Below, in pieces: positions 41,118 to 47,841 of a stretch of DNA of 64,000 nt. Both the position numbers and the translations under genes were made by a program. Positions within the stretch are counted from its first letter, which is position 1. Each line of letters opens with the position of its first letter. Origin of the DNA: Xenorhabdus griffiniae (GTDB taxonomy: Bacteria > Pseudomonadota > Gammaproteobacteria > Enterobacterales > Enterobacteriaceae); NCBI RefSeq assembly GCF_015163655.1, contig NZ_JADEUF010000001.1, forward strand, positions 81,078 through 145,077, read 5' to 3'. Below the pieces are notes generated by a model. That model was not told the DNA's origin and did no database searches. It saw nothing but the letters and a program-made list of their open reading frames with translations.

Positions 41118-41518
41118 GATCCTTTATCCTGTTCCTATATAAAATATGCCTAACTTTGCTTAGGAATGGGATTAAATTCAACAAACAACTCTATCTGAAA
41201 AAAATAAAAAAAATCACACAAAAAAATTAATTTCAAATTGTTCGCCATAACCTTCCAATAAAATATTTAGCTCATACTCCATTTTTGCTAGCATCATTGT
41301 TAATCTATTTCTTTGTGAATATTGCTACCATAACAGGACATAATAGAAATATTTGGTACTGATTGCTCACTTTTAAAGTTTTGCCATGTGTCCAGATCCT
41401 CGTTTTTGTCCGTTCTAACCAGTACAACGGAAGCTGTTTTTTGTTGTAACATGACAGCAGCTATTTGAACCAAAAACAATAATCATTGCTTAATTTATTT
41501 TTAATAGGGTCATAGTTC
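41118..41518. other. intergenic region between divergent units
   Basis: About 400 nt without a gene. AT-rich, and probably holds the promoter of the T4SS operon (reading left from 41117) and of the interrupted plus-strand gene at 41519. No strong repeat seen. Confidence 0.45.
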
Positions 41519-41855
41519 ATGAGCAAAGTACCAGGATATTTTTATGGATATCGAAGATTTGCCGTAGACAGAGACTGGTTGCGTGAGCAGGAAGAACTGC
41601 GTTATCAGAAACGAACAGTTTGAAGCATGGTCAAAAAAATGGATCACTATCACCCGACTTAAACAAGATCGTTTGTGGACTGACGGCGCGATTAAGCGTT
41701 GGCTGGGTCAGCCCCAAAAACAGGGTAAATACAAGGTGTTCTCGGTTGAGGCGGTGATAGCAGCAGAGAAATTAAAAGAATTTCAGGAATGGCGACAGCC
41801 TCGGATTGAAAAAATGATCGCCCGTTTCAACCACTACATGCTCCCGTTTGTGTAA
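41519..41855 (+). pseudogene. short plus-strand gene, apparently frameshifted
   Basis: ATG 41519 (AGGG upstream) reads MSKVPGYFYGYRRFAVDRDW, then LREQEELRYQKRTV and a stop. One frame over, the text continues as NEQFEAWSKKWITITRLKQD, then RLWTDGAIKRWLGQPQ to VKVFSVEAVIAA-type residues and a stop at 41855. The join at about 41610-41622 looks like a single frameshift in an excisionase- or DNA-binding-like protein of about 110 residues. An intact second-frame gene from ATG 41583 (90 aa) is the alternative. Confidence 0.5.
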
Positions 41856-41957
41856 GATTCGGCGCACCTCAATGCTACTGGAGACATCATTGTCAATCCG
41901 CCGATCCCCCTTCACCCTGCCAAGCCGTCTTTTAGCAGGCTGTCTTCTATTTTTTTA

Positions 41958-42254
41958 CTATTCTGTTTTGTCACCTCTATAAACAAAATAAAGAAATTCT
42001 TGCAAAATATCACAAAGCTTACTATGGTCATCAAAATGTGTTTGTGTTTGTGTTTGTGAGCATAGTTTAAACGCAATTTTATTCCATAGAGTAAATATTC
42101 CTGTAGCTATGAGATAATGCTCTTCGGCAAATCTTTTATTAGCTTTAGCATTAGCATTAGCTTTAGCTTTAGCTTTAGCTTTTGTAAATTGTTCCATTAA
42201 CAATTGCTCAGTGATTATTGTAAAATTAGTATAATCAGATTCTTTCATATTCAT
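41958..42254 (-). CDS. hypothetical protein with two hexanucleotide repeat tracts, 98 aa
   Basis: Helical protein with a low-complexity stretch KAKAKAKANANAKANK coded by seven TTAGCT/TTAGCA units (42139-42180, plus strand) and a second stretch QTQTQT coded by TTTGTG repeats (42041-42058). Length changes would stay in frame. It follows a 108-aa gene in a minus-strand operon upstream of the transfer region. No domain recognised. Confidence 0.6.
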   Translation of the reverse strand: MNMKESDYTNFTIITEQLLMEQFTKAKAKAKANANAKANKRFAEEHYLIATGIFTLWNKIAFKLCSQTQTQTHFDDHSKLCDILQEFLYFVYRGDKTE

Positions 42255-42262
42255 TCACCTAT

Positions 42263-42589
42263 TCAATATCTTCTAAACAAAAGGAGAACATCTTCCGATA
42301 ATTGATAATTTGATTTGGTATTTAAACGGCTTTTTCTCTCATGATATATAGTTCCATCCGGCGTTATATGCTTAGTCATTAAAATACCAACTTTACTTAA
42401 ACGACTACATAAACTTGACAAATTTTCCTTTGTAGCTTTAGTTACATTGGCTAATTCATCAATGCTAACCAAGTTCACACTACCATCATCATCACATTTA
42501 TCAAGCATATAAAAAAGTACCGCTATAGCAGTTCCCTTTCTGCCCGTGTGGGAAAAAATTTCACCAATCTCTGAAAAGCTAAATCTCAT
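42263..42589 (-). CDS. small protein with winged-helix character, 108 aa
   Basis: The segment GTAIAVLFYMLDKCDDDGSV, then VSIDELANVTKATKENLSSL and CSRLSKVGILMTKH, matches the helix-helix-wing rhythm of winged helix-turn-helix proteins found in plasmid replication regulators. ATG overlaps the upstream stop (ATGA, 42586-42589). DNA binding is inferred from the pattern. Confidence 0.6.
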   Translation of the reverse strand: MRFSFSEIGEIFSHTGRKGTAIAVLFYMLDKCDDDGSVNLVSIDELANVTKATKENLSSLCSRLSKVGILMTKHITPDGTIYHERKSRLNTKSNYQLSEDVLLLFRRY

Positions 42590-43050
42590 GCAAACTTACC
42601 TAATTTCTTCTCATACCATTTGACAACGTTAAAACGTTCCATTTCCTCAATTGCAGCACATAACCACCCTGTAACCGCAACATGAGAAGCAAGACGCTGA
42701 GGCAGCAGCATAAGTAAGTCTGCTAGCTGTGTTGATTTATTCATTGTTAAAAATAGAGTTGCGAAACCTGCCCACTCTTCATCGTTTGAAGGCATCCATT
42801 CGGACTCAAGTAACATTGACAATGCTGCTTTAGCCGCCCATAATGGAGTTTCGACTTTTCCTATATTCCATGATGTTAGAGTTGTACCCAATACTGATTT
42901 ATCACGTCTGATAAAACCATTTGTAACAGCAACTTCAGTTAATCGCATAGCTCCCTGGGCAGCAGATAAGTCCGTCCCCATAATCCAAATTTTAACAACC
43001 TTAGCCCGAAACGATCTGGACATTGTAATTAGTGGAGTTTGATTTATCAT
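42586..43050 (-). CDS. hypothetical protein, 154 aa
   Basis: Soluble, mostly helical protein (SRSFRAKVVKIWIMGTDLSA, PLWAAKAALSMLLESEWMPS, TQLADLLMLLPQRLASHVAV). AAGG lies 8 nt before ATG. It is coupled to the winged-helix gene by ATGA. It may be a replication or regulatory accessory of the ICE; no family recognised. A hairpin (GACTGGTAGG/CCTGCCAGTC, about 43100-43130) sits upstream. Confidence 0.6.
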   Translation of the reverse strand: MINQTPLITMSRSFRAKVVKIWIMGTDLSAAQGAMRLTEVAVTNGFIRRDKSVLGTTLTSWNIGKVETPLWAAKAALSMLLESEWMPSNDEEWAGFATLFLTMNKSTQLADLLMLLPQRLASHVAVTGWLCAAIEEMERFNVVKWYEKKLGKFA

Positions 43051-43146
43051 AATTCAACCTTGTTTTTTAACTGTCGACTAGTCTTCTTACCAGGTTCTGA
43101 CTGGTAGGCACATTTACGTTCCTGCCAGTCATATGAACTTAGTTAA

Positions 43147-44217
43147 TCAGCAACCAATATTGCAATTGATAAAACTTAATAAATGACTCCCCGCTGCACG
43201 TTGCGACTTTAGATCAGCTCTGATTGTTCCACGCTCAGGGTCAACACAAATACCTTTCCAATTTTCAATACGAAAAAATGCATCACGTTTAGTCTCATTC
43301 ATTATACATGCGACCCCATTGATTTTAACAATAACATCTTCAATACACTTCTCCTCCTTCAACAGCTCACATACAGCAAAGGAAAACGCATTAACTAATA
43401 CACCATGAAATGTTATGTGTCCTTTTCGGTAATCTAAGCTGTGAACTTTACTATGTCCCTCAGTCAAACCAGTCAGGTAGGCCCAAGAACTCCATATTGC
43501 AACAGCTTGAGTTTTAATAGTTTCTGATAAAATGTCTTCAGTAGGTACACAAAATATACGTTTAGTAGCATCATATAATGCTTTGAAGCTAATTAGCATA
43601 TTGCTTTTGCTAGGAATAACGTTATGTTCATAATCAACCCACTCAGAAACAGCTTTAATTTCTTTTATCCAATATCGGGTTAAATGGCTGTAATCCTCAC
43701 GATTATTATACGCAAGATTAATTGCAGCTGAAGGTTTTGACGCATTACTATTAATATCTGAAAAAAATTGTTGTCGTGTTTCAAGATCTAAATTTTCAGT
43801 AAGTGTTATTGAAATATAATCATTAACATCTCTCTGTTTGCAAAATTCAATAATTCCATACGCCCTATGTTGCCCATCAAATAGAGTAATATCGGCATCC
43901 ATTGGAATTTTTAAAATTCCAATACGTGTATCATTTCCCACTTCGTCAAATTCAATATCACTGTCAATATTACCAACAAGAGGAGGAAGAATATAAGGGA
44001 TTTTATTATCAAAAGATTTAATCAAATACTGAGATATTTTTTTAGCTCGATTTTTATTTAATTCTCTTTGAGAACGTGACATTACGTGCTGACTATTATC
44101 AAAAGCAAGCAAACGTTTTAGTTGCCTCATAGGAATAACTAATGAATATTGTATTTCACTAGCCTGAAATGAACGAATGGCAGGAATATTCCAAGTATAT
44201 TTTTTATTTTCCAACAT
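43147..44217 (-). CDS. DGQHR-domain protein (DndB-like)
   Basis: 356 aa from ATG 44217 (AGGAG 9 nt before). Contains the name-giving motif LFDGQHRAYGI (about residue 112), followed by RQQFFSDINSNASKPSAAIN, as in DndB-type proteins. DndB represses or modulates DNA phosphorothioation systems, but no dndACDE genes are in the window, so this is an orphan. The place between ssb and small ICE genes suggests a DNA-defence or antidefence role. This is inference. Confidence 0.8.
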   Translation of the reverse strand: MLENKKYTWNIPAIRSFQASEIQYSLVIPMRQLKRLLAFDNSQHVMSRSQRELNKNRAKKISQYLIKSFDNKIPYILPPLVGNIDSDIEFDEVGNDTRIGILKIPMDADITLFDGQHRAYGIIEFCKQRDVNDYISITLTENLDLETRQQFFSDINSNASKPSAAINLAYNNREDYSHLTRYWIKEIKAVSEWVDYEHNVIPSKSNMLISFKALYDATKRIFCVPTEDILSETIKTQAVAIWSSWAYLTGLTEGHSKVHSLDYRKGHITFHGVLVNAFSFAVCELLKEEKCIEDVIVKINGVACIMNETKRDAFFRIENWKGICVDPERGTIRADLKSQRAAGSHLLSFINCNIGC

Positions 44218-44254
44218 AATATGTTTCTCCTGTGAGAAGTGCTGCCGCGAAATA

Positions 44255-44280
44255 TGTTGCAGTGGCCTTCCACTGCAACA
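44255..44280. repeat. intercistronic hairpin
   Basis: Perfect 11-bp arms TGTTGCAGTGG/CCACTGCAACA with loop CCTT, between the 96-aa gene and the DGQHR gene. A related stem with the same GGCCTTCC centre lies at about 44614-44641. Confidence 0.65.
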
Positions 44281-44288
44281 AGACGTTA

Positions 44289-44579
44289 TCAAAAATTATA
44301 TACTACTTTGAAATCTATACAGTTTGGCATTAATTGCAAAATCTGCTGAACACTAACAACATTATGGCAGCAATAGTTTGCACTCATAATATCCTCAATG
44401 GCCCTAAAAAGATCACAGTGACCAACCGCCCTAAACAGATCCATAGGATTAGCGCTATAACTACCTACAGGAACCCATAAGTCGCTATTAGCTCCACTTA
44501 ACACAGAATGATTACAGAAATGGATTGAAGGTATCTCATTTTGTACAGCCAAATTAACTATAATAGATTTACGGGACAT
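44289..44579 (-). CDS. hypothetical protein, 96 aa
   Basis: Small soluble protein (MSRKSIIVNLAVQNEIPSIH, then SAYC-type residues SANYCCHNVVSVQQILQLMP). AGGAG 6 nt before ATG supports the start. It lies between ssb and the DGQHR gene, all on the minus strand, each gap holding a hairpin. Function unknown. Confidence 0.6.
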   Translation of the reverse strand: MSRKSIIVNLAVQNEIPSIHFCNHSVLSGANSDLWVPVGSYSANPMDLFRAVGHCDLFRAIEDIMSANYCCHNVVSVQQILQLMPNCIDFKVVYNF

Positions 44580-44770
44580 AATTTACTCCTATGAGAATGG
44601 CTTTTGCCAGGTGATCAAAAACGGCCTTCCGTTCTTGATAGTTTAAGTATACAACAACACGAATTAATAAATCAATATTGATTATATAAAATAATAATAA
44701 AAAATGCATAAAAATTTCCCCCGAACTAACAGGGGAAATTACTATTCTATCGTGAGTCCGCAAGTCACCG

Positions 44771-45259
44771 TCAAAATGGAATATCATCATCGAAATCCAT
44801 TGGCGGCTCATTGTTCTGTGGCATAGGTGATTGAGCCGAACAAGATGGAGCACTACCACTGAATTGCTGAGAGACTTGTGGCTGCCCCCAATTCTCCTGT
44901 GCCCCACTACGATTGCCCAACATCTGCATTTTACCACCAGTACTTACCACAATTTCGGTAGTGTAACGATCTTGACTGCTCTGATCTTGCCATTTTCGAG
45001 TTTGCAAAGATCCTTCTATATAAACTTGTGAACCTTTTCTGAGATACTCACCTGCAACTTCAGCCAGCTTTCCGAAGATCACCACACGATGCCATTCCGT
45101 TTTCTCTCTTATTTCACCAGATTGTTTATCTCGCCAACTCTCAGATGTCGCCAGAGTAATGTTTGCCACTACCCCGTTATTATTTGGCATATAACGGATT
45201 TCTGGATCTGCTCCCAGGTTTCCTATCAAAATAACTTTGTTAACGCCTCTTGAAGCCAT
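44771..45259 (-). CDS. ssb: single-stranded DNA-binding protein
   Basis: 162 aa. An OB-fold N-terminal domain starts [23 protein letters not shown], with [16 protein letters not shown] and [20 protein letters not shown] flexible Gln/Ser/Pro tail ends in the acidic tip DFDDDIPF that recruits repair and replication proteins. ATG 45259 has GAGGAG 6-8 nt before it. It protects the transferred single strand. Downstream of STAXI-like copy 3, matching the reported STAXI-ssb association. Confidence 0.95.
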   Translation of the reverse strand: MASRGVNKVILIGNLGADPEIRYMPNNNGVVANITLATSESWRDKQSGEIREKTEWHRVVIFGKLAEVAGEYLRKGSQVYIEGSLQTRKWQDQSSQDRYTTEIVVSTGGKMQMLGNRSGAQENWGQPQVSQQFSGSAPSCSAQSPMPQNNEPPMDFDDDIPF

Positions 45260-45270
45260 AATATTTCTCC

Positions 45271-45474
45271 TCAGATGTATTCGCGTTGCGTCCAATTTCC
45301 TTGTTTTAGAGCCTTAGATGCAATTTTATCCGATTTGAAATATTCGACGGACTCCCGAGACACAGGTCCTTCTTCATTCACCGTTCCAATATAATAACCA
45401 ACACGGCTATATAAAACCTGTAACGGTAAATTTTGCCCTGCAAGTTTTGCAGCAAGCATACCAGTTTTCATCAT
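45271..45474 (-). CDS. hypothetical protein upstream of ssb, 67 aa
   Basis: Reads [20 protein letters not shown], then [25 protein letters not shown] lies about 9 nt before the first ATG. It is found between the STY4534-type gene and ssb, 11 nt before ssb. Small basic/aromatic protein typical of leading-region clusters; no known function. Confidence 0.62.
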   Translation of the reverse strand: MMKTGMLAAKLAGQNLPLQVLYSRVGYYIGTVNEEGPVSRESVEYFKSDKIASKALKQGNWTQREYI

Positions 45475-45506
45475 AGCATGTTCCTTTATTGATAAGGCAG
45501 AAACAT

Positions 45507-45542
45507 ACTTCCCTGAAAGAAATATATTTTTCCCAGGGAAGT
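45507..45542. repeat. intercistronic hairpin
   Basis: ACTTCCCTG/CAGGGAAGT, perfect 9-bp arms with an A/T-rich loop, between the STY4534-type gene and the 67-aa gene. A possible RNA processing or attenuation site in the ssb operon. Confidence 0.6.
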
Positions 45543-45555
45543 AAAATTATGTGAT

Positions 45556-46014
45556 TTAGAATGAGTCTTCCGCGTACTGTTTTGCAGGAACCTTTTCTTC
45601 ACTAGGTGGTGCTGATTGAGATTTTTCGGCCTTATATACCATCTCTTTTCCAACTTTGATCCAGTCAATATTAATTAACCGAGCACGCAGGCTAACACGC
45701 TGTTCTCCGGCATGTTCCCCACTATTGAGTGTAAAAATCTCAGTAGACGGGTTACTTAAAACGAATCCAATCAACACTTTTTTATCTTCATCCACGGCTT
45801 TCTGACAGCGGTTTATAAGCTTAATGGCGTTTTCTCCAGCAACAGTAGTATCAAAACGAACGTATGCCGGACTATCAGTAGGACCACTTAAAGCGTTAAT
45901 CACAACCGACAAGAAACGCCCATTAGATCCGTTTATATGGCGAATATTGCTTAAATACCCGATGCCATTGATATGAAGATTGAAGTATTTGTTTTCATTT
46001 TTGCTATTCATCAT
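45556..46014 (-). CDS. ICE replication-associated protein, STY4534 family (DUF3577)
   Basis: 152 aa from ATG 46014 (AGGAG 7 nt before). YFNLHINGIGYLSNIRHING with FLSVVINALSGPTDSPAYVRFD identifies the STY4534-like family found next to ssb and topB in SPI-7-type ICEs. It may be an SSB-like OB-fold DNA-binding protein. The longer open frame to 46170 overlaps STAXI-like copy 3's 3' edge and is unlikely. First gene of the ssb operon. Confidence 0.83.
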   Translation of the reverse strand: MMNSKNENKYFNLHINGIGYLSNIRHINGSNGRFLSVVINALSGPTDSPAYVRFDTTVAGENAIKLINRCQKAVDEDKKVLIGFVLSNPSTEIFTLNSGEHAGEQRVSLRARLINIDWIKVGKEMVYKAEKSQSAPPSEEKVPAKQYAEDSF

Positions 46015-46061
46015 GATGTTTCTCCTAGGAAATAAGGTAAAAAAATGAGAAACATCACCCA

Positions 46062-46085
46062 CAATGGGATAATTGTTTCCCATTG
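46062..46085. repeat. hairpin in the STY4534/ssb operon leader
   Basis: CAATGGGA/TCCCATTG 8-bp arms, between STAXI-like copy 3 and the first gene. Comparable short stems occupy the other gaps of this operon. Confidence 0.5.
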
Positions 46086-46137
46086 GGAAGTCAGTCTGAT
46101 GGCTAACTTGATATCGCGATATGATATATGTGAAGAG

Positions 46138-46330
46138 TTTCTTAATCGCTTTAGCGATCCCCGTTTTCAAAGAATAAACGGGTTTACCCAGAGTATTTAC
46201 TGTCTGCCTTTTCAGGTATGGCAGATGGCGTAGTCACCCGAAGGCGTTCCTCTCAGACTACCGAAACATTGTTAATACAGCCACTCGAAAGCGCTCCTTT
46301 CAGGCTGCTGAAGCATTAATAGGTTACATA
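46138..46330 (-). ncRNA. STAXI-like tandem pseudoknot element, copy 3
   Basis: Third copy, same orientation, about 125 nt upstream of the STY4534/ssb operon. Unit 1 has GTAGTC/GACTAC and loop GTTCC with downstream GAAAC. Unit 2 has CAGCC/GGCTG and GCTCC with GAAGC. On the minus strand unit 1 has the stem-loop CGCC-UUCG-GGUG. Downstream hairpins: TCTGCC/GGCAGA (pair-swapped relative to TCTGCT/AGCAGA in copy 1), CCCGTTT/AAACGGG and ATCGC/GCGAT. The location next to ssb is the classic STAXI context. Confidence 0.8.
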
Positions 46331-46508
46331 GAGCAACATAAAACAATGTATATAATTAAACCAAAGTGCAACAATGTCAATAATTTAATACTAACTTTTA
46401 ACAGATTATATTGCGGTCAGGGCAAGAGCGTTATTAGTAAATAAGCATTCGTACTCTCACCCTGATACCAGGTTTAAAACGAAACATAAAAATAATGTCG
46501 AAACTTCG

Positions 46509-46835
46509 TTATTTTAAACGAGATTTTTTTATCCACTCACCATCATATTCGGCAGCATAATATGTTGGACCACCACCAGGTAAATCATCCGCTAGTTGGC
46601 ATTCCGCAACTTTTCCGGTGAAATACCATTTTCTATAGCCATCTTTATCTTCAAATGATTTCGCAAAAACTCTCGCTGAATGAACAACCCACATCGTAAG
46701 CCCTTTACCTGAAACCTGATCCCAAATCGTACCATATCCAGGACAGTAGTATTTTGTTCCTGCTGCCGATGCAATCCCAATTCCTCCGATTAATGCTACT
46801 ACTAATGTCCCAATTGTTAATAATTTTCTGAACAT
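46509..46835 (-). CDS. secreted two-cysteine protein, paralogue A
   Basis: 108 aa from ATG 46835. Signal peptide (LLTIGTLVVALIGGIGIASA), then mature AGTKYYCPGYGTIWDQVSGK, LTMWVVHSARVFAKSFE and a second Cys (VAECQL); ends EYDGEWIKKSRLK. The two Cys may form one disulfide. It is about half identical to the next gene (46923-47249), a tandem duplication. Periplasmic or released; function unknown. AGGAATG is upstream. Confidence 0.7.
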   Translation of the reverse strand: MFRKLLTIGTLVVALIGGIGIASAAGTKYYCPGYGTIWDQVSGKGLTMWVVHSARVFAKSFEDKDGYRKWYFTGKVAECQLADDLPGGGPTYYAAEYDGEWIKKSRLK

Positions 46836-46922
46836 GAGCATTCCTCTATAATGTATTACATATAAAATTGAGTTTTATAGTTCATGTTAAATATAAATTA
46901 GAAATTTATAAGCTAATTTATT

Positions 46923-47249
46923 TCAGCGAGGCTTATTTACCCACTCACCACCATATTTTGCAGCATAATATTTTGGACCTCTGTCTTTATGTTCATAACC
47001 ACGATCTAAATAACATTCCCAAATTGTTCCTGTGAAATTCCACTTTCTACCAAAATCTTCAAATGAATTCGAAAAAACCCTAGTCGAGTGAACAACCCAC
47101 ATCGTAAGTTCTTTACCTGGAGCCTGATCATAAATACGCCCTCCCATGCTTTCTGGACAATAGTATGCCGTCCCCAGTGCAGATGCAGTCCCAACTCCTC
47201 CGATTAATGTTGCTACTAGTGCTCCAGTTGTTAATAATTTCTTGAACAT
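46923..47249 (-). CDS. secreted two-cysteine protein, paralogue B
   Basis: 108 aa. Signal peptide (LLTTGALVATLIGGVGTASA), mature LGTAYYCPESMGGRIYDQAP, LTMWVVHSTRVFSNSFED, WNFTGTIWECYL, ending YGGEWVNKPR. It shares the signal sequence, MWVVHS core and both Cys with paralogue A. AGGAG precedes ATG. The pair lies between topB and the ssb operon, with long AT-rich leaders, so each may have its own promoter. Confidence 0.7.
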   Translation of the reverse strand: MFKKLLTTGALVATLIGGVGTASALGTAYYCPESMGGRIYDQAPGKELTMWVVHSTRVFSNSFEDFGRKWNFTGTIWECYLDRGYEHKDRGPKYYAAKYGGEWVNKPR

Positions 47250-47584
47250 AAATATTCTCCTGAAATAATTTCATAATTTTCATGCTAAATAAATCACATA
47301 TAAAATTTAATTTTATAAGGCATATAAAATATAAATCATCATGAGATGATGTAACAATTTTAAATTTTATAAGTAATATGTAAATTTAATTACAAATCAA
47401 AAAACTTTTCTATATTATTATTTATTAAATCATTTTATTGATATGAAATTTATTTTAATTACAGCCTAACGTCATAAAATAACCATGTTATTATAAAAAA
47501 CGTCTGAAAATGAAAATGTAGATAAGAGTCTCAAATTTTTCGTTAAATAATACTTTCCTTACTCGCCCGATTATCGGAATAAAT
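47250..47584. other. AT-rich leader of the two-cysteine genes
   Basis: About 335 nt with no gene. Very AT-rich, and TATAAAA-type boxes recur (also between the two paralogues), in line with a promoter reading left into 47249. No inverted repeat of note. Confidence 0.45.
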
Positions 47585-47613
47585 TAAAGGCGTTACCAGA
47601 GGTAACGCCTTTA
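47585..47613 (-). terminator. perfect 13-bp-arm hairpin downstream of topB
   Basis: TAAAGGCGTTACC/GGTAACGCCTTTA with loop AGA. Probably ends the topB transcript before the two-cysteine genes. T-richness after the stem is modest on the minus strand (ATTTATTCC). Confidence 0.6.
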
Positions 47614-47841
47614 GCAGTTGTACCAGTTCTGCGAAGTTAAGAATGAAACTCCGAGGCCATTCAACAAACCCGGCGTGCTTTTCACGGAGTTGGATACGCC
47701 TTGAAAATCTACTGTGTCGAAGCAGTAATTTTCTGAACTGTTAGGGTTAGGACGCTTTTCAACGTTTCCCCTCCGCAGCTACGGGGTACTATTTCCTAAC
47801 TGGAAAACATTACCAATAACGTAGGTAACTGTAAACCTAAG
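47614..47841. other. structured 3' region of topB
   Basis: 228 nt without a gene but with many potential stems: AACTCCG/CGGAGTT (about 47650-47692), CCCCTCCG/CGGGG (about 47769-47787), and GTAGGTAAC with AACCTAAGTTAC near 47820. Less AT-rich than its surroundings. It could be a 3' UTR-derived RNA or a DNA structure; not recognised. Confidence 0.4.

Noticed and set aside
44569..44937. 122-codon minus-strand frame after ssb
   Set aside because: Out-of-frame shadow of the ssb 3' end running into the gap.
46138..46330. CRISPR-like reading of the paired repeats in the STAXI elements
   Set aside because: Only two units per copy, unequal spacing and clear pseudoknot covariation; no cas genes.
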